From Aggregatilineales bacterium (GTDB lineage Bacteria > Chloroflexota > Anaerolineae > Aggregatilineales > Phototrophicaceae): DNA of 36,507 nucleotides. The stretch spans positions 1 through 36,507 of the forward strand of contig JARKOK010000089.1 in NCBI GenBank assembly GCA_029975765.1, read 5' to 3'. Below, piece by piece: positions 1-8,247 of this stretch; positions within the stretch are counted from its first letter, which is position 1, and every line of letters begins with the position of its first letter. Both the position numbers and the translations under genes were made by a program. The notes beneath the pieces are model-generated. The model was not told the DNA's origin. It saw nothing but the letters and a program-made list of their open reading frames with translations, and made no database searches.

Positions 1-10
1 GGCTGCTGCT

Positions 11-56
11 CGGATTTTGCTCCGGGCTTGTGCCGCTGCGCTCACCGCAAAATCCG
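11..56. repeat. 10-bp perfect inverted repeat
   Basis: CGGATTTTGC at 11-20 is the exact reverse complement of GCAAAATCCG at 47-56, with 26 bp between the arms. A second pair, GGCTTGT at 25-31 and ACAAGCC at 63-69, interleaves with it, so two alternative hairpins are possible. There is no T-tract after it, so it is not a simple intrinsic terminator. Its function is unknown. Confidence 0.55.
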
Positions 57-292
57 GCAGGGACAAGCCGACGTGCGCTGTGGCCGCGCCGTGCTGTTGG
101 GGTGGCGTTCCGCACCTTAACAAATCATCGACCGAGCCTGATGCTGCTACGGGTGGATTGCAAAGCTCTGTGGCGCTGCGGATTATACGCAGCAGAAGCC
201 CTAGCGAGCGGCAGCAGGCTCCAAGATGCAACCTCCTCCGAAGTCATCCAGCATCCCCGCTGGGTGATGGGAATGTTCGATGGTCGTGGACT

Positions 293-316
293 GTGAGTCA
301 TCGATAGATGACCCAC
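293..316. repeat. Dyad-symmetric hairpin, possible operator
   Basis: The arms GTGAGTCATC (293-302) and GATGACCCAC (307-316) pair at 9 of 10 positions around the loop GATA. It lies about 140 bp upstream of the first plus-strand gene. A regulator binding site is plausible, but nothing in the sequence names the regulator. Confidence 0.5.
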
Positions 317-453
317 GTCGGAAAGACCTCTGCATGTGGATCAAGTCCTCTGGTGTACTGGCAATGCACCATCGATCTGCCACGTCCGGGCCGCAACCGA
401 GCATTATAGAGGAGTTTTCTTCGTTTCATTTCATTTAGACGAAGGAGGCATCG

Positions 454-852
454 ATGCACCAACACACCTGCCGTGTGGGAACCGCACGGATCGACTATCG
501 CGGTGAAAAACATCAAACTGTTCTCAATACAACCGTCAAGAGCGGTTCAGGCTTGGGCAAAGTTTTCGCGCCGACCTGGGACATGGTGATGGCATTCAAG
601 CGCGGCGACATCGACCGGCAAACCTACACTGAACGTTACCAGGCGATGATGCGTGAGCGTTATCGCCAGAATGAGGCGGCATTTCTCGAAGCGTTGAGCT
701 GTGAAGAACTGATCGTGTGCTGCTACTGCAAAGATATGCACGCGACCACACGCCACTGCCATCGCTATCTGTTGGTCGATATGCTCGAAAAGGTCGCACA
801 CCATCACGGCATCAGGTTCGAGCGTATCGGTGAAGTCCGTAACAGCCGCTGA
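454..852 (+). CDS. DUF488-like protein
   Basis: A 132-residue soluble protein. Its layout matches the DUF488 (YeaO-like) family: an FAPTW segment at about residues 38-42, a 'YxxxYxxMMRxxY' helix in the middle, then a cysteine-rich CCYC segment followed by HCHR near residues 88-103. In DUF488 proteins the Cys...CHR region is the conserved core, and the biochemical role is still poorly known. The start is well supported by a GAAGGAGG ribosome binding site 5 bases upstream. An intrinsic terminator begins inside the last codons, so the gene may be a single transcription unit. It lies at the head of the plus-strand DNA-processing genes. Family assignment is by motif recognition only. Confidence 0.72.
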   Translation: MHQHTCRVGTARIDYRGEKHQTVLNTTVKSGSGLGKVFAPTWDMVMAFKRGDIDRQTYTERYQAMMRERYRQNEAAFLEALSCEELIVCCYCKDMHATTRHCHRYLLVDMLEKVAHHHGIRFERIGEVRNSR

Positions 853-872
853 GGGAACGGCTGTTTTTATTT
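841..872 (+). terminator. Intrinsic terminator
   Basis: The stem AACAGCCG (841-848) pairs with CGGCTGTT (858-865) around a 9-base loop and is followed by TTTATTTT. The stop codon of the DUF488-like gene (850-852) lies in the loop. The same ACAGCCG/CGGCTGT stem occurs again at 3720-3753. Confidence 0.8.
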
Positions 873-909
873 TCAACCTGACCTTACAAAGTTTATTGCG
901 GAGGCGATC

Positions 910-1818
910 ATGAATCCGATCATCATCCATACTGACGGAAGCTGTGAGACGCAGACGCGGCTCGGCGGCTGGGCGGCGATTCTGCAATGCGGCGAACATC
1001 GCCGTGAACTGAGCGGCAGCGCTGTCGATACCACGGTCAATATCATGGAACTCACCGCCGTGATTGAGGCGCTGTCCGCCCTCAGGCACAATGACGCGGC
1101 AGTGCAGATCATCACCGACTCCAATTACGTCGTGAAAGGGGTCAACGAGTGGCTGCCGGACTGGATCGCGCGCGGCTGGAAGACCGCAGGCAAGAAGCCC
1201 GTCGCCAACCGTGAGTCGTGGGAGCAGCTTCACGGATTGCTCGCTCAGCACAACGTGACCTTCACCTGGGTGCCGCGTGAGCAGAACGCTGATGCAGACA
1301 AACTCGCGCAGACAGCGCGTATCGCTCAGGCCGCCGCTTCACAACCCTCTCATCGCCCCGAACCCGTTCACACAACGACACAGATCATGATCGCTGGCAG
1401 CCGCTACGCAACGCGGGAGATGCTCGACTACGCCCGGAAGGTGGTTCGTCGCGCCCATGCGAAGGGCTTCACCATCGTTGTTGGCGACAATCCGCAGGGC
1501 GTGGATATGGCTGTGGTGCAGGAATGTCGTCGGCTGAAGGCGAAGGTGCTGGTGGTGGGCGTGACTAATCGTCCGCGCAACGGCGGTTGCGCTCACGGCG
1601 GCTATGTGAAGGTTGAGCGCGACACCTATCGTGCGATGGGCGGCGATCTGCTCGACAAGTACACCGTGCGAGATCGCTGGATGGTGGATAACGCCACCGT
1701 CGGCATCTTCGTCTGGAACGGCGACAGTCGCGGGACGAAGCAAGGGCATGACTACATGGTCAGCCGGGGCAAAGAAGCGCACCTGATGACCTTCGAGAAA
1801 GGAGCGCGTCGTGGATAA
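910..1818 (+). CDS. RNase HI fused to SLOG (DUF2493) domain
   Basis: A 302-residue two-domain protein. Residues 1-135 are an RNase HI with the four acidic catalytic residues visible: D9 (TDGS), E47 (MEL), D70 (TDS) and D130 (NADADKLA). This domain cuts RNA in RNA-DNA hybrids. Residues about 158-298 match the DUF2493 branch of the SLOG/Rossmann nucleotide-binding superfamily: IAGSR (161-165), GDNPQGVD (192-199), and a 'WNGDSRGT' segment near 269-276. SLOG domains bind or hydrolyse nucleotide-derived ligands and recur in mobile elements and defence systems. The start has a GGAGG site 6-7 bases upstream. The 3' end overlaps the next gene by 8 bases. Both domains look intact; the fusion is uncommon. 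Confidence 0.88.
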   Translation: MNPIIIHTDGSCETQTRLGGWAAILQCGEHRRELSGSAVDTTVNIMELTAVIEALSALRHNDAAVQIITDSNYVVKGVNEWLPDWIARGWKTAGKKPVANRESWEQLHGLLAQHNVTFTWVPREQNADADKLAQTARIAQAAASQPSHRPEPVHTTTQIMIAGSRYATREMLDYARKVVRRAHAKGFTIVVGDNPQGVDMAVVQECRRLKAKVLVVGVTNRPRNGGCAHGGYVKVERDTYRAMGGDLLDKYTVRDRWMVDNATVGIFVWNGDSRGTKQGHDYMVSRGKEAHLMTFEKGARRG

Positions 1819-3697
1819 CATCCTTGCCATTGCCTCTTATGGGGCGCAGCGCGTCAAGCATCCCCAGACGCAAAAGATGATCTCGGCGCACAAAATGGGC
1901 TACAGCAGCGCTGCCAGCGCCGTGCTGCTGGCGCTTTACGGCGATAAAGCGCGCGATGTATCGTCGAAACAGGCTTCGTATCACTACATCCAGGTCGATG
2001 GTGATGTGGTCGTCCGGCATGGTTACATCCTGCTCAAGGTGAGCAGCGATCTCCTCAGACAGGCAGAGACGATCACCCGCCGCTCTCATCGCGCCGCTGT
2101 CTTCCTGTGGCGGGATGGCAAATGGCGCGAACTGCCCACCAGCCGTCAACCGGAATATACAGAGCCACTTTCACGCTCCGGGCCGGATTTCAATCCGAGC
2201 AACCTGCGCCTGGTGGATGCCGCCAGCGGCGAGAAAGATGCGGCAGTAGAAGGCATTATCGTCGAAAAGAGTCAGCGCGACCCCCATGAAAAAGCGTGGT
2301 TCTGGATCATGGGCGATACCTATCCACACCGCGAACTGCTCAAACGCTGGGGCTGCCGCTGGAGCAAGAAGCGGCGCTGCTGGTACTATATCGGGTGGGC
2401 GCTGCCATCTGCCGTTGAACAACTCGTCCAGGAACATCGTATCGCTGACATTGCCGAATCGCCTGACAGCGAAGCAAGCGCCGACGATGATCCCTGCACG
2501 GTAGAAGAAGCGGCGAGCATCCTCGGTGTGACCGTAAGACCGGAAGCGGCAATCAGCGCTGAACCACCGCGATTGTATGCCCTCAACACTGTCGTCTACG
2601 CCCGCCACGACCTCGAAAGCCCGGACGGTAAACCTGTCCCCACCGGCACACGCGGCATCATTACGCGCCTGTACAACCGCAACGCCAGACACGGCTGGAG
2701 TTACGATGTCCAGTTTGACGGCTTTGGGGAAGGTTGGTACTTCGAGCGGGAACTGACCGACCTCGAACCCATTCCTGGCATCCGCATCATACCCGGCACA
2801 GTTGTGCCGCCGGGCGCAGAACAGCCACCCACCGATGCGGACATCAAGCGCTCCCTGATCGAAACGGGGCAGCAGCCCGAAGCACTTCCGACAGCGGCAG
2901 AAGCGACTCATTCAAACGACACTGAACCGTCTCCTGCAAATGCAGGCGAAACCGCCAATGTCGCAGCCAGTATCCGTGTGCTGAAACCGCATTCGCAACC
3001 ATCCAACGGAGCTGAACCCGACGCGGTGCAAACGGCGATTCAGCAGGTCAAAGCCGCCCCGATGACGCGCACAGCGCCCGTTCAACTATCCAACGGCAAA
3101 AAATCGCTGATCCCCATCCTACATCAACCCGTCGGCGAACTGACGGGCAGCATCAGCGGGAATGTCTGGTGCTACGGGTATGCGGTTCATGAGGGCATCA
3201 CCATCTACATCAATCTCGGCGGTCCTCGGATGGCCGTTGAGGCGATCCGCGCCCGGCTTGCCAAAGGCGAGATTGTGAACTGCGTCCCTTGGGATGCCCC
3301 CGCCGTTGAACTCACCGCCGGTGAAGGCAACACGGGAATGTACACGGCGTTTCTCCAGAACATCCCCGAAGCCAAGTTCACCAGCCTGATCCTGCTGCAT
3401 GAACAGGTGATCCAGCCCAACTATGGCGGCAAATCGACTACGTTCATCCTGCGCGTGTCAGATGAACAGGCGACCCTACAGCTCAAGCAGCACGTCACCG
3501 AACTGGTCAAAGTGCCGGTGTTCGACGAATGGGCGGATTACCTCTACCATGCTGGACAAACGGCGATGCTGGTGCGGAAGACGCGCTGTGCAGGTGGATT
3601 AGATGTCCTCGCGGTTGACCTTGACGTGGATGCGTGGACACGGCTGCTGACTGGTGGGCTGGAACAAAGCATCATCGCCCTTCCCGTAAACTCCTGA
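1811..3697 (+). CDS. Large unknown protein, DNA-processing context
   Basis: A 628-residue protein I do not recognise as a whole. The GTG start at 1811 has an AAAGGAG site 7 bases upstream and overlaps the RNase H-SLOG stop, which implies translational coupling. Around residues 160-195 a basic, aromatic segment (TYPHRELLKRWGCRW then KKRRCWYY) resembles small domains found beside helicases and primases, where a folded 'x-W-x-x-x-x-x-W-Y' unit may bind nucleic acid. Residues about 330-420 are a low-complexity, Pro/Ala/Glu-rich linker. Residues about 440-628 form a second globular domain with no motif I can name. It is followed by an intrinsic terminator. There are no membrane segments. A DNA-associated role is inferred from context only. 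Confidence 0.8.
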   Translation: MDNILAIASYGAQRVKHPQTQKMISAHKMGYSSAASAVLLALYGDKARDVSSKQASYHYIQVDGDVVVRHGYILLKVSSDLLRQAETITRRSHRAAVFLWRDGKWRELPTSRQPEYTEPLSRSGPDFNPSNLRLVDAASGEKDAAVEGIIVEKSQRDPHEKAWFWIMGDTYPHRELLKRWGCRWSKKRRCWYYIGWALPSAVEQLVQEHRIADIAESPDSEASADDDPCTVEEAASILGVTVRPEAAISAEPPRLYALNTVVYARHDLESPDGKPVPTGTRGIITRLYNRNARHGWSYDVQFDGFGEGWYFERELTDLEPIPGIRIIPGTVVPPGAEQPPTDADIKRSLIETGQQPEALPTAAEATHSNDTEPSPANAGETANVAASIRVLKPHSQPSNGAEPDAVQTAIQQVKAAPMTRTAPVQLSNGKKSLIPILHQPVGELTGSISGNVWCYGYAVHEGITIYINLGGPRMAVEAIRARLAKGEIVNCVPWDAPAVELTAGEGNTGMYTAFLQNIPEAKFTSLILLHEQVIQPNYGGKSTTFILRVSDEQATLQLKQHVTELVKVPVFDEWADYLYHAGQTAMLVRKTRCAGGLDVLAVDLDVDAWTRLLTGGLEQSIIALPVNS

Positions 3698-3719
3698 AAA
3701 CTGTTTGATCGCCCTGAGG

Positions 3720-3757
3720 ACAGCCGTCTGCCTCGTATGAGGTGGGCGGCTGTTTTC
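3720..3757 (+). terminator. Intrinsic terminator
   Basis: ACAGCCG (3720-3726) pairs with CGGCTGT (3747-3753), extended by G-T-rich pairing inside the stem, and is followed by TTTTCG. It sits between the 628-aa gene and the nuclease-like gene. The stem core is the same as in the terminator at 841-872. Confidence 0.7.
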
Positions 3758-3778
3758 GATTCCTGAAAGGACGACCTC

Positions 3779-4297
3779 ATGAGTCAGCGTAAACGCATTC
3801 CACACGTCTGTCCCGCCTGTGGACGGATTCGTTATCTGCAACCTTCAGATGCCGCTAAAACCAAACACTGCCAGCGCTGCCACTGCCAGCAGATCGCCAG
3901 TCTCGGCTTTCAGGCCACCGCAGCGAAGAAAGGGCGCGACTTTGCCATCCGCGCTGCCGCCAGGAAGCGCAAGCAGCACCCCACCACCCTTGAGGCGCAG
4001 GTCGAAGCGGCATTGTGCGAGATTTGCGATATCGCTTGGGAACGAGAATATGCTATTGAGCGCGCGGGACACAACCCGTACTACGTCGATTTCGCAATCC
4101 AGACCGGGCGGCACTTCATCGCGCTCGAAGTTAACGGCAGCTTTGCCCATCGTCAGAACAGCAACGCAGACAACCTTCGCATCGACACGCTGTTCCTCCA
4201 CTTCGATGATGTCATTGTGCTGACCGAGGATGAGCTTACGGCTTCTACCTCGTTACCAGACCTCATCCGGCAGTGCTTATTTCAAACCGGTTCATAA
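3779..4297 (+). CDS. Zinc-ribbon PD-(D/E)XK nuclease-like protein
   Basis: A 172-residue protein. Residues 10-37 hold CPAC and CQRCHC pairs, which suggests a zinc ribbon. Residues about 65-160 resemble the Vsr/DUF559 branch of the PD-(D/E)XK nuclease fold: a conserved helix (TTLEAQVEAAL), then YYVDFAI and, 12 residues on, IALEVNG. These would be the metal-binding Asp and the Glu-x-Asn of the E-x-K position. The Lys of E-x-K is replaced by Asn, so activity is uncertain. The start has AAAGGA 8 bases upstream, and the gene is 14 bases before the methylase-helicase gene, most likely in one transcript. A DNA end- or mismatch-processing role is possible. It could also be an inactive DNA-binding relative. 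Confidence 0.68.
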   Translation: MSQRKRIPHVCPACGRIRYLQPSDAAKTKHCQRCHCQQIASLGFQATAAKKGRDFAIRAAARKRKQHPTTLEAQVEAALCEICDIAWEREYAIERAGHNPYYVDFAIQTGRHFIALEVNGSFAHRQNSNADNLRIDTLFLHFDDVIVLTEDELTASTSLPDLIRQCLFQTGS

Positions 4298-4311
4298 GGA
4301 GAAAATCTGCC

Positions 4312-7300
4312 ATGTCCAGGATGGAAAACCGCGAGGTCATGGGCTTCTACCCCATCGAGACTCGCCATCACCCCGCAATCCTGTCACTGGTCACGCCCGC
4401 CACCCCCGCCACGAAAATCCTCGATCCTTTCGCTGGCGAGGGCGAATTTCTGGCAGCGGCTGCCGAGGCGTGGAATGTCACGCCCTACGCCAACGAACTG
4501 GATGGCGAACGGGCGGCGAAGTGTATCGAGCGCTTCGGCCCCAAACAGGCGGTGCGCTGCGATGCGGAACGGCTGATCGCCAGCAACAACGCCTTTGGAC
4601 TGCTGTGGTGCAATCCACCCTATGACCATGACGGTGCGGGTACACCCGGCAACAAGCGAATCGAGCTGCGCTACCTGCGCCACAGTTGGAAGTGGGCGGC
4701 TGAGGACGGTTTAGTCCTGTGGGTGGTGTATCAGCAGCATCTTACCGAGTCCGCCGCTGAATTCCTCGCCCGTAACGCCAACCATGTGGATGTATGGGCG
4801 CTGCAAGGAAAGCACCTCAATGAATATGAGCAAATTATCGTTGTTGCCGTCAAGGGAGTGTCGCCAAATCCTGAGGCGCTCTACGAACAGATCATGGCGC
4901 AGAAAGCACAACCGCTTCTTCTGGAGGTGCAGCCCGAACCCGTCTACAAACTGCTCCCGCCGCGTCCCATCAGCCGTTTTGTCTTCGCGCCGGATATGAT
5001 TGACGAGCAGCAGGGTTTGCGCCTGATCGAAGAACAGGGGGCGTGGAAAACGCAGGGCTTTCAGGCGCTGCTGCACATTCCCCAGCCACCGCCGCAGATC
5101 GAGCCTGTCGTCGCGCCACGTCCCGGCCACATGGCGCTGGTGCTGGCGGCAGGTGTTGCTAACGGTGCAGTCATCCAGACCGACAATTACGGGCAGGTCG
5201 CCATTCGAGGCAAGACCCAGCATGTTGAGCAGATTGCCCGTGTCGAAATCGAAGCTGACCCCAATGACCCGGAACGGCAGGTGAAGAAGACCACCGTTCG
5301 CCTGAAGCCGACGACCACGCTGACGCTGCTGGCGAGGGATGGCAGCGTGGTCGAGATGGATGGGGACGAAGCACTATTAGGGTTTATCACCGCCAACAAA
5401 AAAGCCATCGCGGATTACCTCAACCACAAGTTCAAGCCGATGTACACCTTCGACATGAACGGCATCGGCAGCTGGCTGGATCGCATCCGGCTGAAGGGCA
5501 AATACCCGATGTATGCCGCCCAAAAACACGTCGTCGCGGCGGTGACACGCGGCTTTCAGGATCGAGACAGTATTCTGCTCGTAGGTTCCATGGGTACAGG
5601 CAAGACGTTGATGGGCGGCTCGACGGCAATTGCGATTGCCTCCGGCGTGGTCAAGGCGCTTCAAGGGCAGATGCGCCCGGATCAGATCTGTCTGATTGTC
5701 GCGCCGCCGCACCTGATTGAGAAATGGAAGCGGGAACTCTACAGCATCAACCCCAATATCATCGCTGAGCGTTTGGACCGCCATGAAGACGTGAAAGCCT
5801 TTTTGCAGCGGGCGGAAATCATCGGCGGGAACATCCCCAAAATCGGGCTGATCAAGCGCGACATGACCAAGCTGGGCTGCGCCTGGGAACCTGCTGTCGT
5901 CTGGCGCAATGAACCGCTGGCGCTCTGGCGGCACGGTCAGCCAACCCCAGAAGGTTACGAGCCGCATCAGCGCATCGTCAAGCAGCGCGTACCGAAGTGT
6001 CCACACTGCGGCTGCACAGTCATGCAGGAAAAGAAGGGGACGACTGCGCCTGCCTCGGAAAGCTGGCTCAGAAGCGGCAAACGGCAATGTGCGGTGTGCC
6101 TGAGTCCGTTGTGGCGAGAAGCGCGGGATCGCGGGTCGCAGCCCAAGCCGGGTGAGAAATACCCGACGAAAAATGCCCGCTACCGCCTGGATGAATACTT
6201 CAAGCGGGTCTACCCTGACCGGCTATTTCTGCTGATCTGGGATGAGGCGCATGAGGCGGCGCACGGCGACACGGGTAACGGTGAGTCGTTTGGGCGCTTC
6301 GCCGGGCTGGCGCACAAGGTGCTGGCGATGACAGGCACACCGTTCAACGGCAAAGCATCGTCGTTGTTCAACCTGCAATACCACCTCAATCCCCGCGTGC
6401 GCCAGCGTTACAACTGGGGCGGTGCACCACGTCTGAGCCGCAAAGTGCATGGCGAACGAGGTTATCAGACTGTCATCGACGATACAGGCAAGCAGCGCGG
6501 GCGCGCCGAGTCGCAGTGGGTGAGCGCGATGGGCGTGCGCGAGCAGGTCATCGAGGAACGCCCCAGCTACAACAGCGAAACCGGGGCATTCACCGGCACA
6601 TCCACGTATCAGCGTCCCTACGAGGAAGCGCCCGGCATCTCGCCGCTGCTGGTCGCGGAAATGCTCGATCACACCATCTATTTCTCGCTCGGCGATTTGG
6701 GAAAATGGCTGCCGCAGTACGAGGAAATTGCGCTGCCGGTGGAAATGGACGGCGACACCTACGAACAATATGACCGCACCCGCCAGCAGCTCAAGGACTA
6801 CCTGATCCAGCGTAAGTGGGAGGGCGACGTGAGTTTTCGCGGCGCATACCTGCAATGGGCGATGGGTTGGGTCAATTCGCCTTTCCGACCGTGCGAGATC
6901 ATCCACAACCTCAAACACCCGATCACGGGCGAGAAGCAGCCGCACATGGTGGCTCAACTGCCGTCTTACGGTGAAGACCGGGTGTATGCCAAAGAACAGG
7001 CGCTCATCGACCTGGTGCGTGCTGAACTGGAACAGAACCGTCCGTGTGTCCTCTACATCCGCCAGACCGACACCCGGGACATCCAGCCGCGCATCGAGAT
7101 GCTCATTCGCCAGCATGTCCCGGCAGCGAAACCGTTCATCCTCAAGAACACGGTGCAGGCGGAACGGCGTGAAGCGGTGATCGAAAAGGAAATCGCGGCA
7201 GGGACAAACGTCCTCATTACTAATCCCATCCTGGTGCAGACCGGACTCGACCTGATCCACTTCCCGACGCTGGTATTCTACGAAATCACCTTCAACCTCT

Positions 7301-8247
7301 CGACCATGATGCAGGCGGCGGCGCGCTCCTATCGCTTAAATCAGACGCACGAACACTGCAAGGTCGTGTACCTGTTTTACGAGGCAACGATGGAACACAC
7401 CGCCGTGCAGCTCATGAGCCGCAAGCAGCGCGCCGCCAAGCTGCTGACGGGAGATGTAGGTTTAACCGGGCTGGACGCACTCACCGAAGGCGAGTCGGGC
7501 TTTGAGGAGGCGCTACTGAATGCCCTGGCACGCGAGGAGCAGCTTCTCAATCCAGCAGAACTCTTCAAAACAGATCGTGCAGCGGGCGAACTGGACACCG
7601 AAGATGCGGGTTACTGGAATGTTGAAGTGGCAGCCGAGCGTATTCCCGAAGAAGCCGGGATGTTCGAGCCGGATGCGCTCATTGAAACCGCCCTGGCGCT
7701 TGGCGGAACGATCATCACCGAAGAGCGACCGCGCACGCCCTTCATCCTGCCCAGACCGGAAAAGACCAATGGATGCGCATATGGCGTTGAACGCGGGTGG
7801 ACTGAAGCTGTCGTCGCTTATCTGGAAACGGTTCATCTGGTCGCCGACGAGGCGCGTTTCGTCAAGCTTCAGGCACAACTCTTCGAGGTGCTGACGCAGG
7901 GTGTCCATGCAGACGACGACACATCGCAAATCGTTGGAGTAAGCCACGAAGACTGGCTACCCGAGCATCAGCCGCCCTTGACCAACTGGATCAGCGCGTG
8001 GCTCAAGCGCGAACGAATGGTGTTCGCGGGCTGCGAGCAGGAGGTTGCCGCCCAGCTCGTTCAACGGGCGCTAACCGCATTGCAACCAACGGTCGACGAA
8101 CCGTTCAAACCGCTGATCGTTAAACGACCCAAACGCGATCTGCTCAGGCTGCCCGATGACGTGCGCGAGGTCGCGCCGACACCCGCCTCGTTTCGTCCCC
8201 GCCCGCCCCAAACGGAAGGCAGCGCCGTTCAACTGGCGCTCTTCTGA
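4312..8247 (+). CDS. N6-adenine methyltransferase-SNF2-type helicase fusion
   Basis: A 1311-residue fusion. Residues 1-200 are an AdoMet-dependent methyltransferase: motif I DPFAGEG (38-44) and the catalytic NPPY (101-104), in the N6-adenine class and resembling DUF6094-type enzymes. From about residue 385 there is a superfamily 2 helicase: Walker A GSMGTGKT (425-432), DEAH (644-647), TGTPFNG nearby, and a C-terminal helicase lobe ending in an arginine-finger segment ARSYR (1005-1009). A four-Cys zinc ribbon (C563/C566 and C593/C596) sits between Walker A and DEAH. I chose the ATG at 4312, with AAGGAG 11 bases upstream, over an earlier in-frame ATG at 4273. The tail (about 1090-1311) is unassigned. 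It may modify and remodel element DNA or act against foreign DNA. No nuclease domain is visible. Confidence 0.9.
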   Translation: MSRMENREVMGFYPIETRHHPAILSLVTPATPATKILDPFAGEGEFLAAAAEAWNVTPYANELDGERAAKCIERFGPKQAVRCDAERLIASNNAFGLLWCNPPYDHDGAGTPGNKRIELRYLRHSWKWAAEDGLVLWVVYQQHLTESAAEFLARNANHVDVWALQGKHLNEYEQIIVVAVKGVSPNPEALYEQIMAQKAQPLLLEVQPEPVYKLLPPRPISRFVFAPDMIDEQQGLRLIEEQGAWKTQGFQALLHIPQPPPQIEPVVAPRPGHMALVLAAGVANGAVIQTDNYGQVAIRGKTQHVEQIARVEIEADPNDPERQVKKTTVRLKPTTTLTLLARDGSVVEMDGDEALLGFITANKKAIADYLNHKFKPMYTFDMNGIGSWLDRIRLKGKYPMYAAQKHVVAAVTRGFQDRDSILLVGSMGTGKTLMGGSTAIAIASGVVKALQGQMRPDQICLIVAPPHLIEKWKRELYSINPNIIAERLDRHEDVKAFLQRAEIIGGNIPKIGLIKRDMTKLGCAWEPAVVWRNEPLALWRHGQPTPEGYEPHQRIVKQRVPKCPHCGCTVMQEKKGTTAPASESWLRSGKRQCAVCLSPLWREARDRGSQPKPGEKYPTKNARYRLDEYFKRVYPDRLFLLIWDEAHEAAHGDTGNGESFGRFAGLAHKVLAMTGTPFNGKASSLFNLQYHLNPRVRQRYNWGGAPRLSRKVHGERGYQTVIDDTGKQRGRAESQWVSAMGVREQVIEERPSYNSETGAFTGTSTYQRPYEEAPGISPLLVAEMLDHTIYFSLGDLGKWLPQYEEIALPVEMDGDTYEQYDRTRQQLKDYLIQRKWEGDVSFRGAYLQWAMGWVNSPFRPCEIIHNLKHPITGEKQPHMVAQLPSYGEDRVYAKEQALIDLVRAELEQNRPCVLYIRQTDTRDIQPRIEMLIRQHVPAAKPFILKNTVQAERREAVIEKEIAAGTNVLITNPILVQTGLDLIHFPTLVFYEITFNLSTMMQAAARSYRLNQTHEHCKVVYLFYEATMEHTAVQLMSRKQRAAKLLTGDVGLTGLDALTEGESGFEEALLNALAREEQLLNPAELFKTDRAAGELDTEDAGYWNVEVAAERIPEEAGMFEPDALIETALALGGTIITEERPRTPFILPRPEKTNGCAYGVERGWTEAVVAYLETVHLVADEARFVKLQAQLFEVLTQGVHADDDTSQIVGVSHEDWLPEHQPPLTNWISAWLKRERMVFAGCEQEVAAQLVQRALTALQPTVDEPFKPLIVKRPKRDLLRLPDDVREVAPTPASFRPRPPQTEGSAVQLALF

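Larger units (their letters stand above)
1..453. other. Non-coding left edge with inverted repeats
   Basis: I see no convincing gene here. Short open frames exist but lack ribosome binding sites and have non-protein-like composition. Two inverted repeats stand out: a perfect 10-bp pair at 11-20 and 47-56, and a 10-bp-arm dyad at 293-316. A third small dyad (CTTCGT at about 420 with ACGAAG at about 439) lies just before the ribosome binding site of the gene at 454. The stretch could be a promoter/operator region for the plus-strand gene run or the tail of an element beyond the window. Confidence 0.6.

Noticed and set aside
17-307. Short open frames in the left edge
   Set aside because: No ribosome binding site, composition is Ser/Arg-rich and not protein-like, and the region contains inverted repeats.
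6223-7260. 345-aa minus-strand open frame over the helicase
   Set aside because: Shadow of the methylase-helicase gene, rich in Arg and His, with no motif.
4312-8247. DISARM or BREX component
   Set aside because: A methylase and a helicase are present but fused, and the partner genes that define DISARM or BREX are not visible.
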